Assembly: GCA_021803245.1 (NCBI GenBank)
Contig: JAJZLT010000002.1
Span: forward strand, 1 to 33,756
Direction: 5' to 3'
From: Microcaldota archaeon
GTDB taxonomy: Archaea; Micrarchaeota; Micrarchaeia; Micrarchaeales; CABMGC01
DNA: 33,756 bases
Part shown: in pieces, positions 7,504 through 15,439 of the stretch
How the letters are laid out: the number at the start of each line of letters is the position of its first letter
Position numbering within the stretch: position 1 is the stretch's first letter
The notes under the pieces: generated by a model
What the model saw: only the letters and a program-made list of their open reading frames with translations
Database searches by the model: none
Told to the model about the DNA's origin: nothing
Made by a program: the position numbers and the translations under genes

Positions 7504-9203
7504 TTTTTCGCCGCCTTGTTCTCTACGAAGTAATCCCCGATGAACATGTACCTGGTCTTTGTCTTTTCCATTGTTTCTATGGCATCTGCAGGGCTTAGCA
7601 CTATTGGCATGCCATGGATATTGAAGCTGGTATTCAGCACTATCCCGCATCCATTTTTCTTTTTAAGCGCCTCAATCAGGGCCCTGTAACTTCTGTTCTC
7701 ATTGCCAAGCATCTGCGGCCTCGCAGTCATGTCTATATGAACCACAGAGCGCATCTGCTCTGCGTAAGTGTCCTTTACCTTGTATGCGGTTGTCATGAAT
7801 CTGTCCCTGCTCTTCACACCGTCAAGCGCTTTGACAGCCTCTTCTTCCAGCATGCTTGGCGCAAACGGCTGGTACCACTCCCTGTGCTTTACATAAATAT
7901 TTAGCATGTCCTTGGCGCTGCTTGAAGAAGCACTGGCCAGTATGCTTCTGTTGCCCAGCGCACGCGGCCCGTACTCCATTCTGTCCTGGAACCAGAAGAG
8001 GTACTCGCCATCGTTTATTATCTCTGCGGCATGCGAAGGCTTGTCGGCATCAATCTCGTATCTGAGCCTTCCGTTCTGCCTAAGGCTTTCGAGTATTTGT
8101 TCGTCTGAATATGAATTGCCCAGGTATGCATCCTTGAAATCATAACTGGAGACGCCATTGAGCTCGTGGTTTGCGACCATGGCCGCGCCGAGGGCTATCC
8201 CGCCGTCGCCCATATGGGGAAAAGTGAAGTGCTCCTTTACGACATCGAGGTCCTTTATGCGCATATTGAGCTTCACGTTTGACATTATGCCCCCTGCAAA
8301 TGCGAAGCTCCTGCTGCCCGATTCTTCGGAATAGTTTCTGACCAGTTCGAGAGCGATGCGCTCAAGAAGCTGCTGCACCATGTACGAGAATTGCTCCCTT
8401 GGCATAGACCAGGCCAGCCTGTTCAGCATATCGTATTGCCTTACCGGGCCGTACTTGGCAGTTATCTCTGTTCCCTTGATGCTGAAAAAATCCCTTAGCT
8501 TGTTCTCCTCAAATGTGAACGGGTACGAGTACTCTGCCATGGCCATTACCTTGCCTTCGTCCTCAAGCTCGCGCATGCCCACTATGTTCGTAGCCTGCTC
8601 GTAGAAAACGCCTATGCTGTTCCTGGCGGAGATCGAATGCCTCTTTTCCAGCCGCCCATTTGAAAAGTCGCTTATGGTGCAGCTTTCACCGTCACCGAGG
8701 CCGTCCATTGTTATAACAGCCGCCTTCCTGAATCCCGATGTATATGCTGCAGTTGCCGCATGGGAAGCATGATGATTAGCGCAGTAAAGCTCAGGGTTTT
8801 CAAAGCCAAGGTGCCTGAGCTCGCGTTTTATCGCGCCCTTGCTTATGATGCGGCATCCCGGCAGCACCCCTATTGTAGTCATGGAGTATTTTGTGAAGCG
8901 CATGAGGCCCTCATGCCTTGGCTTCAGCATCTTTCTTCTCCTGAAGCGGTAGTAGCTCTCCTTCTGCCAGGGAAAAACCCTTGAAACGGTCTTGGTGAAT
9001 TCAGCAGTAGGAAATGCCACAACATTGACTTCCGCAGGCTTTATCTGCGCAAACTCAAGCGCTGCTTTTATCGAATTATAAGGAAAGCTTACCTCAAGCT
9101 TCCTCTTCGTATAGCGCTCCTCGTTTGCAGCGAATATTATCAGGTCATTATGGATAAGGGCTGCCCCTGAATCATGGCCATCCCAGATTCCAAGTATATA
9201 CAT
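7500..9203 (-). CDS. NodU/CmcH-type O-carbamoyltransferase
   Basis: A 567-aa protein of the NodU/CmcH/TobZ carbamoyltransferase family, which transfers a carbamoyl group from carbamoyl phosphate via carbamoyl-AMP to a hydroxyl, often on a sugar. The N-terminal ASKHA-like domain begins LGIWDGHDSGAALIHN and has the HHASHA-type motif (NHHASHAATAAY) and VITMDGLGDGES. The C-terminal YrdC-like half carries RMEYGPRALGNRSILA, REWYQPFAPS and LNTSFNIHGMPIV. Length and motifs are complete, so it is probably active. It is upstream of and overlaps the GT39-like gene by 4 nt; together they suggest carbamoylated surface sugars. TsaD and HypF share only parts of this layout. Confidence 0.92.
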   Translation of the reverse strand: MYILGIWDGHDSGAALIHNDLIIFAANEERYTKRKLEVSFPYNSIKAALEFAQIKPAEVNVVAFPTAEFTKTVSRVFPWQKESYYRFRRRKMLKPRHEGLMRFTKYSMTTIGVLPGCRIISKGAIKRELRHLGFENPELYCANHHASHAATAAYTSGFRKAAVITMDGLGDGESCTISDFSNGRLEKRHSISARNSIGVFYEQATNIVGMRELEDEGKVMAMAEYSYPFTFEENKLRDFFSIKGTEITAKYGPVRQYDMLNRLAWSMPREQFSYMVQQLLERIALELVRNYSEESGSRSFAFAGGIMSNVKLNMRIKDLDVVKEHFTFPHMGDGGIALGAAMVANHELNGVSSYDFKDAYLGNSYSDEQILESLRQNGRLRYEIDADKPSHAAEIINDGEYLFWFQDRMEYGPRALGNRSILASASSSSAKDMLNIYVKHREWYQPFAPSMLEEEAVKALDGVKSRDRFMTTAYKVKDTYAEQMRSVVHIDMTARPQMLGNENRSYRALIEALKKKNGCGIVLNTSFNIHGMPIVLSPADAIETMEKTKTRYMFIGDYFVENKAAKK

Positions 9204-9271
9204 ATTCTCAATCTGTTGTAAAGGTAGATTTTTATACCTGATTGGTTAAGTAAGATTAAATAAATGATGCA

Positions 9272-9433
9272 ATGGCTACTTTATCCACACCTCAATCGCA
9301 GGCTGGCGTGCTTAGCTTCTATGATGCGCCTGAAAAGGGGCCTCTGCTTAACGTGAAAATTTTCCTCGGAGTAGTATTTGCCTTTTCAGTGGTAGTGCTG
9401 ATTTTTGATCATTTCTTGGCTGCTGCAGCCTGA
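9272..9433 (+). CDS. Preprotein translocase subunit Sec61-beta (SecG)
   Basis: A 53-residue gene absent from the ORF track. It reads MATLSTPQSQAGVLSFYDAP, then EKGPLLNVKIFLGVV, then one transmembrane helix (VVFAFSVVVLIFDHF) and a short Ala tail. The AG(V/L)xx(F/Y)(Y/F)D cytosolic motif before a conserved P/LxVK stretch and a single C-terminal helix are the archaeal Sec61-beta signature. It is the small tail-anchored subunit of the SecYE-beta channel. A TATA-like TAAGATTAAATAAA is near but not clearly spaced. It converges on the AbrB-like gene with a 7-nt gap. In-frame ATGs further upstream are absent (9264 and 9267 are out of frame). Confidence 0.88.
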   Translation: MATLSTPQSQAGVLSFYDAPEKGPLLNVKIFLGVVFAFSVVVLIFDHFLAAAA

Positions 9434-9440
9434 AAAAAGC

Positions 9441-10328
9441 TCAATCGACCTTTGCAAAAAGATCCCTTCTCTTTTCCCTTATCGTGCCGTTCTCCGCTAA
9501 GATATAAAGTATGCCCCTTGCTGCTTCCTCCTCCACATTCAGGCTTTCCGATATCTCAGAAACCTTCTTCTCCCCTTCTCCAAGAAGCTTGAAGATTGCG
9601 CCCGTGTACTTGTCGATAAAAGGTCTCTTCACTATATAATATTTTTTGTTGAAACCCCTTGTTCCGAGTATAAGTCCCTGGCTGATCCTGCTTTCCAGGC
9701 TCAGCGAGACGCTTGAGGCCTCCGCCTCCGAATTCAGCACAAGATATCCCTGCTCGTTAAGCAGCCTTATCTCCTCGATGTCAGAAGGCAGTAGCTCTGG
9801 CTTCTGATACTGGCTGCTTTCCTGCTGCCTTCTCTCAGGAGCAGGCGCTGCCGCATATCCTGACTTCTGCCCCTGCTTCTTGCGCATTAGAAATTTATCA
9901 TACACGTTTTTCGCTATGCTGTATACTCCTTTTTCTTCCCTGCCTTTCTTGTAGAGCATGACAGCCTTCGAATCCACAAGCCTGTCGAGAATCTGTTTCT
10001 CCCTTGCATTCAGTATTTTGCCTATGTTCTCCTCGTTTCTCATGGAATACCTTACAGTATCGAGTTTTTTCAGTACTGCTATCTCTTCGGCAGAGAGCTC
10101 CGAAGGCGCAGATGGCGCATTCTTTTGCTGCGCCTGCCTCGCTTGTGGCAGCTGTGCCAGTGACTGGCCTGCAAGCATGCTCGCTATATCGGATTTCTTT
10201 GCAAAAAGGAAGGCTTTGTCGCTATACTTGAAGAATTCTACCTCGTCGGATTCGGTAAGGTTGAGATTCTCAAGCACTTCGTAAGGCAGGTAAATGGCAA
10301 GTTTGTTATTCTGCTTGTATATCTTCAT
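9441..10328 (-). CDS. AbrB/MazE-like N-terminus plus C-terminal winged helix; regulator-like
   Basis: About 295 aa. Residues 1-45 (MKIYKQNNKLAIYLPYEVLE, then NLTESDEVEFFKY) are a swapped-hairpin AbrB/SpoVT-type DNA-binding fold. A Gln/Ala-rich linker follows, a middle helical region with low-similarity wHTH character, and a C-terminal winged helix (KVSEISESLNVEEEAARGIL). Such modular proteins are common and unnamed in archaeal genomes; DNA binding is inferred. I prefer the ATG at 10328; the track start at 10337 is a TTG. It shares a 43-nt divergent promoter region with the NnrE-NnrD gene and might regulate it or itself. Confidence 0.7.
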   Translation of the reverse strand: MKIYKQNNKLAIYLPYEVLENLNLTESDEVEFFKYSDKAFLFAKKSDIASMLAGQSLAQLPQARQAQQKNAPSAPSELSAEEIAVLKKLDTVRYSMRNEENIGKILNAREKQILDRLVDSKAVMLYKKGREEKGVYSIAKNVYDKFLMRKKQGQKSGYAAAPAPERRQQESSQYQKPELLPSDIEEIRLLNEQGYLVLNSEAEASSVSLSLESRISQGLILGTRGFNKKYYIVKRPFIDKYTGAIFKLLGEGEKKVSEISESLNVEEEAARGILYILAENGTIREKRRDLFAKVD

Positions 10329-10340
10329 TTCTACCAATCA

Positions 10341-10350
10341 TTTAAAATAA
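10341..10350. promoter_or_regulatory. Shared TATA-like box for divergent AbrB-like and NnrE/NnrD genes
   Basis: TTTAAAATAA is centred about 27 nt before the ATG at 10372 on the plus strand, giving a leaderless start there. Read on the other strand it is a TATA-like element with roughly 20-nt spacing to the ATG at 10328. It is the only A/T block in the 43-nt gap. Bidirectional use is inferred. Confidence 0.5.
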
Positions 10351-10371
10351 ATACTGTTGTATTGGATAACT

Positions 10372-11928
10372 ATGGTCTCTAAACATTTAAAACGCTTTGT
10401 CAGATATACTGGAGAGAACCTAAACAGCCTCGGGCTTATAGGCCTGATACACAATTGCAGGTATCTGGGCATAGATGAAGTGCAGCTTGTAGAGAATGCT
10501 TCCAGAAGTTTATCGGACTTCATATCCAAGGCCGACTCCTCTGGAAAGGTGGTTGTAGTCTGCAGCCCTGGATTTGAAGGTGCCGTAGCGCTCGCCGCTG
10601 CAAGAAACCTTCAGAAAGAAAAGGAAGTTGGCATCTTTATCCTTAGCGGACCCGCTGGAAACGGAAAGACATTCTCAAAGGCGCTGATTCCCATAGAGAA
10701 GAGCACCTTCTTCGATGTAGCACGCTCTGCGGAGGAGGGGCGGGAGGGCCTTGCGCGGCTGTTGGATGGCAACCTTACAATACTTGAGGCGATCTCAGAG
10801 ACAGGGCATCTATACACGGACAGTCTTAGATATGTGCTGCGGGCCATTTATGGCTATAGGGAAAAGCACAGGCTTAGAACCAAGGTAATTTCGCTAAATT
10901 ACCCTAGGAGAGTAGAGCGCATTAAGCTTGGCGATGGCCTCTCGCAGGAGCCTGACTATATTTTTTCTTTGCATAAAAAAGGATACGGCCTAGAAGGCCT
11001 AAGGTCGAAGGTGGTTGTGCGTGAGATAGGCATACCGATAGAGGCAGAGCTCTTCTCGGGTCCCGGAGACATGCTTTCTGCATACATACCAAGGCACAGG
11101 GATTATGACAAACGGATGAGCGGCAAGGTTGTTGTAATAGGCGGAAGCAAAAGATACCATGGTGCACCGGTGCTTGCTGCACACGCAGTGAATAATACAC
11201 TCATAGCCATGAAGATAGGCGCGGGATTCGCGCGCCTCTACGTCCCTGAAACGATACTTAATGCAGCCAGAAGCCTCTCGCCGAATATAATAGTAAGCAG
11301 GCTAGGGAATACGCATCTTGAGGAGGGGGATGTTGCATTCGTCAAGCAGGATATAGAAAGCGCAAATGCAATTGTGATAGGGATGGGCCTCGGAAAAGAG
11401 AAGGAGACTGCAGATGCAGTTATGGCGATCTTTGACATAGCGAAGAGCCTTAACAAGAAGACAGTAATCGATGCAGACGCGATAGGTGTGATAAATGATT
11501 ATGGCAGGCTCTGGCCCAATGCAATAATAACGCCGCATGAAAACGAATTCAGGTCAATAGCTGAAGAACCTCCTGATGAGGAGCACCTTTATGACCGGGC
11601 TTCTGCAGCAGTAAGGGAAGCCCGCGAACTTAATGCAATAGTGGTGCTCAAAGGCCACAACACGATAATAACCGACGGAGAGCGCGTAAAGATAAACGGC
11701 GCGTCCACTGCCGCGCTTGCCACTATGGGGACAGGGGACATCCTTTCTGGCATAATAGGAGGATATGCTGCTGCGGGCGCAGATTCCTTTGTTTCTGCGG
11801 TCGCAGGAGTGCATTTGCATTCGATAATCGGGGATTCCCTTGGCGTAGATTACGGCAAGCATGTGATAGCACAGGATGTGCTCAATGACATCTCAAAGAC
11901 ATTGAGGGTAATAGAGAGGTTGACATGA
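10372..11928 (+). CDS. nnrDE-like: Fused NAD(P)H-hydrate epimerase (degenerate?) / ATP-dependent dehydratase
   Basis: Repairs hydrated NADH/NADPH (NADHX): an N-terminal YjeF_N epimerase half (about residues 10-200) and a C-terminal ribokinase-like dehydratase half (about 225-515). The dehydratase half is convincing: VVVIGGSKRYHGAPVLAAHA, IDADAI, ITPHENEF, VVLKGHNTII and MGTGDILSGIIGGYAA with the catalytic Asp. In the epimerase half the family's GNNGGDG loop reads CSPGFEGAVALAAARNL, so the NNGGDG residues are lost and activity is doubtful. The track begins at a TTG (10357); I use the ATG at 10372 because the TATA-like box lies about 27 nt upstream. Confidence 0.9.
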   Translation: MVSKHLKRFVRYTGENLNSLGLIGLIHNCRYLGIDEVQLVENASRSLSDFISKADSSGKVVVVCSPGFEGAVALAAARNLQKEKEVGIFILSGPAGNGKTFSKALIPIEKSTFFDVARSAEEGREGLARLLDGNLTILEAISETGHLYTDSLRYVLRAIYGYREKHRLRTKVISLNYPRRVERIKLGDGLSQEPDYIFSLHKKGYGLEGLRSKVVVREIGIPIEAELFSGPGDMLSAYIPRHRDYDKRMSGKVVVIGGSKRYHGAPVLAAHAVNNTLIAMKIGAGFARLYVPETILNAARSLSPNIIVSRLGNTHLEEGDVAFVKQDIESANAIVIGMGLGKEKETADAVMAIFDIAKSLNKKTVIDADAIGVINDYGRLWPNAIITPHENEFRSIAEEPPDEEHLYDRASAAVREARELNAIVVLKGHNTIITDGERVKINGASTAALATMGTGDILSGIIGGYAAAGADSFVSAVAGVHLHSIIGDSLGVDYGKHVIAQDVLNDISKTLRVIERLT

Positions 11929-11994
11929 TACCGGCAACATTTAAAAAATTAAGCTCACAGTATGTATCAGATCTGATAGAAAGCATTGGTTTTT

Positions 11995-12522
11995 ATGGAC
12001 ATAGTTTCTCCGTATGATCCCCAGGAAGAGGAAGCGCTCGAGGTATCGAGGGGCAAGAATGCCATAACTTATAGCGAGGTGAGCATAGCAGGGCCGATGG
12101 CATTCTGGATAATACTGCTCATGCTTGCTTTCGTCTCGAAAGTATTTGCAAACGTGAATGTCGCGAACTCGAGCCCGGCGCTTTACTACATATTTTACCA
12201 TTATTACTACTTCATAATGTTTGCGCCTGGCATCTTCATATTGCCGCTTATCGTAGGCGCGCTAATCGGCAGAAGCGTAGGGATAAACTCCAATGACTTT
12301 GCAAGCGCCATGAAGGCCAGCCTGATAGATGGAGCTTATGCTTCTATAGTGTACGTAATAGCGGTATTCATAATATACGAGATGATGATATATTTTACTG
12401 GGCTTCCGGCGTGGAGCGTGATGCAGGTAGCAGTCAACCTGATTGCAGAGCCTATCATTGTCCTCATCGCAGTCATCCTGGTTCTTGCTGCCTTGGCTTA
12501 CTCCAAGATGAACGGAGCCTAG
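11995..12522 (+). CDS. Integral membrane protein of unknown function
   Basis: 175 aa with about four transmembrane helices (near residues 33-52, 75-92, 112-130 and 142-168) after a charged cytoplasmic start (DIVSPYDPQEEEALEV). I recognise no family; it is loosely Yip1-like in shape. I use the ATG at 11995, not the track's TTG at 11986. It lies 66 nt after the NnrE/NnrD gene in the same direction, so it may be co-transcribed. Its stop shares the palindrome CTAG with the stop of the convergent YchF-type GTPase. Confidence 0.75.
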   Translation: MDIVSPYDPQEEEALEVSRGKNAITYSEVSIAGPMAFWIILLMLAFVSKVFANVNVANSSPALYYIFYHYYYFIMFAPGIFILPLIVGALIGRSVGINSNDFASAMKASLIDGAYASIVYVIAVFIIYEMMIYFTGLPAWSVMQVAVNLIAEPIIVLIAVILVLAALAYSKMNGA

Positions 12523-13700
12523 CCTTTCTTTCCGGCACTCACTATCTTGATGACATCATTGTCCTTTAGCATATAGTTTTTTTGCAGCCTTATCTTCTTC
12601 TTTGCATCTATGGCATAGAGCATATTTGCAGCTATGTCGGTGTGTATCTTTCCGGCAAGCTCAAGCGCTGTAGCTCCCGAGGGCATTAAAAATACGTCTG
12701 GCAGCACATTTCCGAAGTGGTCAGTGAATTTATTCTCGTCTTCCACAGGATAAACTGCTATCTCATGAAGCACACCGAATGCCGCCATGTCCAGTATCTC
12801 ATGCACGCCCGTGCCTCCGTGTTCGCTTACATATCTGGACATGTACTCTATGGCGATCTTCTGCTCCTGGCTTACTTCTTTAAGTATCTTTATTGGATCT
12901 GATGCCAGATTGGCATTGTATTCTATTACTCCGCTTTGTTCCGCCTTTCTTATTGCCAGCTCTACGGCTGCAGAGCATCCGATAACAGTGATGCCGGCAA
13001 GCTTCTTCTTCAACTCCGCAAGCGCGCCGGGCTTTGACTTGTCCAGTTTGTTTGCAGCAACTATAATCGGCTTGTTCAGCTCGAGAAAGCGCCTGGAAAA
13101 AGCCTTTATCGCATCTGCGTCCCAGGTTATGCGATACGTAGGCAGACTGCACCTCTCTGCGGCAGTTGAAACCTGGTTTTCGGTGGGCTTGAAGCCGGAT
13201 AGCACTTCTGTGAGTGCGCGCACACCATCGTCCCTCTTCGATATTTTATTTATGTGCCTTGAAATTATCTCCGATATCCAGCTTGCCAGCTCTTCCTTCA
13301 CCATCTTCACCTCCTCTGAAGGATCAAACCCGCTGGCCGGATTCCCTGCAAGATCCGTCTGGCCGCTTAAATCCACAACCTGTATGAGCAGATCCGCTTC
13401 AACAAGGTCATTCAGGAACTGATTCCCCATCCCCTTGCCAAGATGAGCACCCGGAACAAGTCCTGCGACATCCACTATTTTCACAGGTATCTGCCGTATG
13501 CCGTTCCTGCAGAGAGAGTTCCGGGGCTTGCACTTTACTCCGAGCTCGACTTCAGGGCACGGTCTTGCGATGTAGGATACGCCCATGTTCGGCTTTATTG
13601 TAGTGAATGGATAGTCCGCTATCTCTGCGCCTGTATGTGTTGCTGCAGAGAAGAAGGTGCTCTTGCCTTTGTTTGGGGAACCTACCAGGCCGAAAATCAT
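12519..13700 (-). CDS. YchF/Ygr210-type Obg-family GTPase with TGS domain
   Basis: A TRAFAC-class GTPase. Visible motifs are the P-loop GSPNKGKST (residues 7-15), the switch/G3 DVAGLVPGA, and the G4 NKLD in [12 protein letters not shown] helical insert follows, and the C-terminus ([20 protein letters not shown], ending [13 protein letters not shown]) is a TGS domain. NKxD is the GTP-specific form; bacterial YchF has a changed G4 and prefers ATP, so this fits the archaeal/eukaryotic Ygr210 branch. Members bind ribosomes, but a specific role is not settled. 393 aa is normal. It faces tRNA-Leu across an 80-nt gap. Confidence 0.93.
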   Translation of the reverse strand: MIFGLVGSPNKGKSTFFSAATHTGAEIADYPFTTIKPNMGVSYIARPCPEVELGVKCKPRNSLCRNGIRQIPVKIVDVAGLVPGAHLGKGMGNQFLNDLVEADLLIQVVDLSGQTDLAGNPASGFDPSEEVKMVKEELASWISEIISRHINKISKRDDGVRALTEVLSGFKPTENQVSTAAERCSLPTYRITWDADAIKAFSRRFLELNKPIIVAANKLDKSKPGALAELKKKLAGITVIGCSAAVELAIRKAEQSGVIEYNANLASDPIKILKEVSQEQKIAIEYMSRYVSEHGGTGVHEILDMAAFGVLHEIAVYPVEDENKFTDHFGNVLPDVFLMPSGATALELAGKIHTDIAANMLYAIDAKKKIRLQKNYMLKDNDVIKIVSAGKKG

Positions 13701-13780
13701 TGTAAACCAACTTAAGCTAGGTATTATTAAGCTATTTTCTAATTAAATTATATACTATCCTGCATTCTTAATATAGCTAC

Positions 13781-13866
13781 GCGGGGGTGGCAGAGCTTGG
13801 TCAAATGCGACAGGTTCAGGGCCTGCTTCCTTTGTGGATTCGAGAGTTCAAATCTCTCCCCCCGCA
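13781..13866 (+). tRNA. tRNA-Leu (anticodon CAG)
   Basis: The 86-nt sequence folds as a class II tRNA: acceptor GCGGGGG/CCCCCGC, anticodon loop TTCAGGG with CAG at 13817-13819, an extended variable arm (TTCCTTTGTGGATTC) and T-arm GAGAG-TTCAAAT-CTCTC. Discriminator A fits leucine. CCA is not encoded and there is no intron. One weak pair (A-C) is expected at the outer end of the anticodon stem. A TATA-like TTATATAC (about 13748-13755) lies 26-33 nt upstream. I looked for a copy of its 3' end downstream and found none. Confidence 0.95.
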
Positions 13867-13965
13867 ATCAAGCTAAGGAGTATAGTATATCCTAGAGAAA
13901 TGTCGCCTCTAAAGGCCACTTTTGATAGAATTTTATAGTTTCTTGATTCTCATTTAAATGACCCT

Positions 13966-14952
13966 ATGGACAACTTGATAATACTAAAGGCAAAGAAGCG
14001 AGTATTTAAAGAAGCAGTGCAAGAAGTCTGCGATATTCAAAATCTGCCCTTGCCTGAGATTAATTTTGATGGGACTGATGAGGACGGTGGAGACGAACTA
14101 GCACACTCTCATCCCGAATTATATAAAATTTGTATCTCTGAAAGACAATTAAAACTACAAAACTCAGCAGGATTAAAAGAAACTGCATATCATGAAATGA
14201 CGCATTTAATAGGGCTAATCGAACACGGCCACCAATTTGAAAAAACAAAAAATGAACTAATCTCTAGAGGCTGGAGACCCCCAAAAGGCTCTGGTGCGCA
14301 GTTTATCAGTGGAGAACAAGTTAACGAGCAAAGTAAGCAGATTAGAGATGATCCAGAAAGATTTGCAAAAGTTAATGAGGATAGTGCTCTTCTAAAATTC
14401 TTAGAAGGTAGAAGTAATCATGATAATGAATCAAGCATACATGCCCCTGAAGAGATAAAACAGGTACGAGAAGGCGAAGTCAAACCAGAAGAGGAAATAC
14501 TTAAACCTACTGAGATTAAAGCTGGGAAAGGAAGTAAGAAAAAAGGGGAGAAGATAAGGTCGAATAGGTCAAAAGCAAAATATACCCCAATGACAAAAGC
14601 GGAGATTGAAGAGGCAAGAAGAAAAATTGGTATGAATGCAGAAGATAAATCTAGGTTCGGATCATTAAAAGAAACTAATGAAGAAAAGGAAGCTAGGCTT
14701 GAATTAGAGTATCAAAAATTTAAACAGAACCTAGAGGCTAAATTAAAACAAAAACAAGACAAGCCAGAGTCTAAACCACATACTACTAAAGCTAAAAGAG
14801 ATATGCTTAGTGAGGAAGAACATGAAAATTTAATCAAAAAAGCATATGAAAACATGGATACTGGTTTCGGAGAAGGACACGGAAATAATCGTTGGAGCAA
14901 AAAGAAAAAGGGTGTCTTTAGTAGATTTAAAGAAGCATTAGGAATTAAATAG
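13966..14952 (+). CDS. Minigluzincin-like zinc metalloprotease with long charged tail
   Basis: 328 aa. The N-terminal approx 110 residues have an HExxH zinc site (H76, E77, H80: AYHEMTHLIGL) followed by EHGHQFEKTKNEL, where H87 or H89 could be the third ligand in the SprT/WLM manner. GWRPPKGSGAQFISG then follows. Residues from about 115 to 328 are Lys/Glu-rich and probably disordered or coiled-coil (ARLELEYQKFKQNLEAKLKQ), ending in basic KKKKGVFSRFKEALGIK. There is no signal peptide, so it is cytoplasmic. The gene is AT-rich and follows tRNA-Leu by 99 nt, which suggests acquisition. The substrate is unknown; proteolysis is inferred from the motif. Confidence 0.65.
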   Translation: MDNLIILKAKKRVFKEAVQEVCDIQNLPLPEINFDGTDEDGGDELAHSHPELYKICISERQLKLQNSAGLKETAYHEMTHLIGLIEHGHQFEKTKNELISRGWRPPKGSGAQFISGEQVNEQSKQIRDDPERFAKVNEDSALLKFLEGRSNHDNESSIHAPEEIKQVREGEVKPEEEILKPTEIKAGKGSKKKGEKIRSNRSKAKYTPMTKAEIEEARRKIGMNAEDKSRFGSLKETNEEKEARLELEYQKFKQNLEAKLKQKQDKPESKPHTTKAKRDMLSEEEHENLIKKAYENMDTGFGEGHGNNRWSKKKKGVFSRFKEALGIK

Positions 14953-15439
14953 TTAAAACTAGGCTAAGAGCCTTGGCATGATTTAACACCTTGGCATATG
15001 CTTGTATAATCTGTACCATTGACTACAACAAATAGCAGAATTAGATATGCTAATCTCAAGCCTTCGCAAGGGAATTACATAGTGATAAACTTATTCAACA
15101 AATTTGTTTTTATTACAATTTCCTTTTCTACGTTCTCGCTTTTCTTTGAGAATACATATTCTCAGAATTGCCTCTTAAAACGCGAGTAGAGCCTTCAACC
15201 GCCCGCATGCTTCCATGCTGAGTTCTCTTTCTCCGCCCATTCTGCATTTCGCTCTTCTTCTGGCTACTCAGATTACGTAACCAATCTGGAGTCCAGAGGG
15301 CATTGAGATTAGAACAATGCTAGTATCAGCAAGCTTCGTGGCGAAGGATTCTGTTCTGATTGGCTTAGATAGGTTTAAATTTATTCACATGCCAAAATAA
15401 GTAATAATTTTTCATACTTTTAGCATATCGTGAGGAGCA
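14953..15439. other. 487-nt non-coding stretch with direct repeat, hairpins and a coding-like minus ORF
   Basis: No confident gene. It contains a direct repeat CCTTGGCAT (14971-14979 and 14989-14997), an 18-bp palindrome (15147-15164), and a paired region near 15309-15358 with the hairpin CTTCG-TGG-CGAAG enclosed by AGAACA/TGTTCT. On the minus strand a short reading frame runs to a stop at 15128; from its ATG at 15247 it would encode 39 residues rich in Arg and Ser (MQNGRRKRTQHGSMRAVEGS). A second frame in the same DNA also looks protein-like, so a conserved RNA or gene remnant is as likely as a peptide. TATA-like TTTAAATTTA and GTGAGGAG lie before the nucleotidyltransferase at 15440. Confidence 0.5.
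15147..15164. repeat. Near-perfect inverted repeat
   Basis: TGAGAATA-CA-TATTCTCA has 8-bp arms around a 2-nt centre. It could be a regulator half-site pair or an RNA hairpin. It lies in the stretch between the minigluzincin-like gene and the nucleotidyltransferase, but about 276 nt before the latter's start, too far to be a simple operator for it. Confidence 0.6.

Noticed and set aside
7504-7650. Longer 634-aa start for the glycosyltransferase
   Set aside because: The extension is an out-of-frame reading of the carbamoyltransferase C-terminus; ATGA coupling at 7500-7503 fixes the true start.
12787-13422. 211-aa plus-strand ORF opposite the YchF-type GTPase
   Set aside because: It is antisense to a gene with complete GTPase and TGS motifs; composition is that of a reversed strand.
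13867-15439. Duplicated tRNA-Leu 3' end as an attachment scar
   Set aside because: I read the region for TTCAAATC and CTCTCCCC copies and found none.
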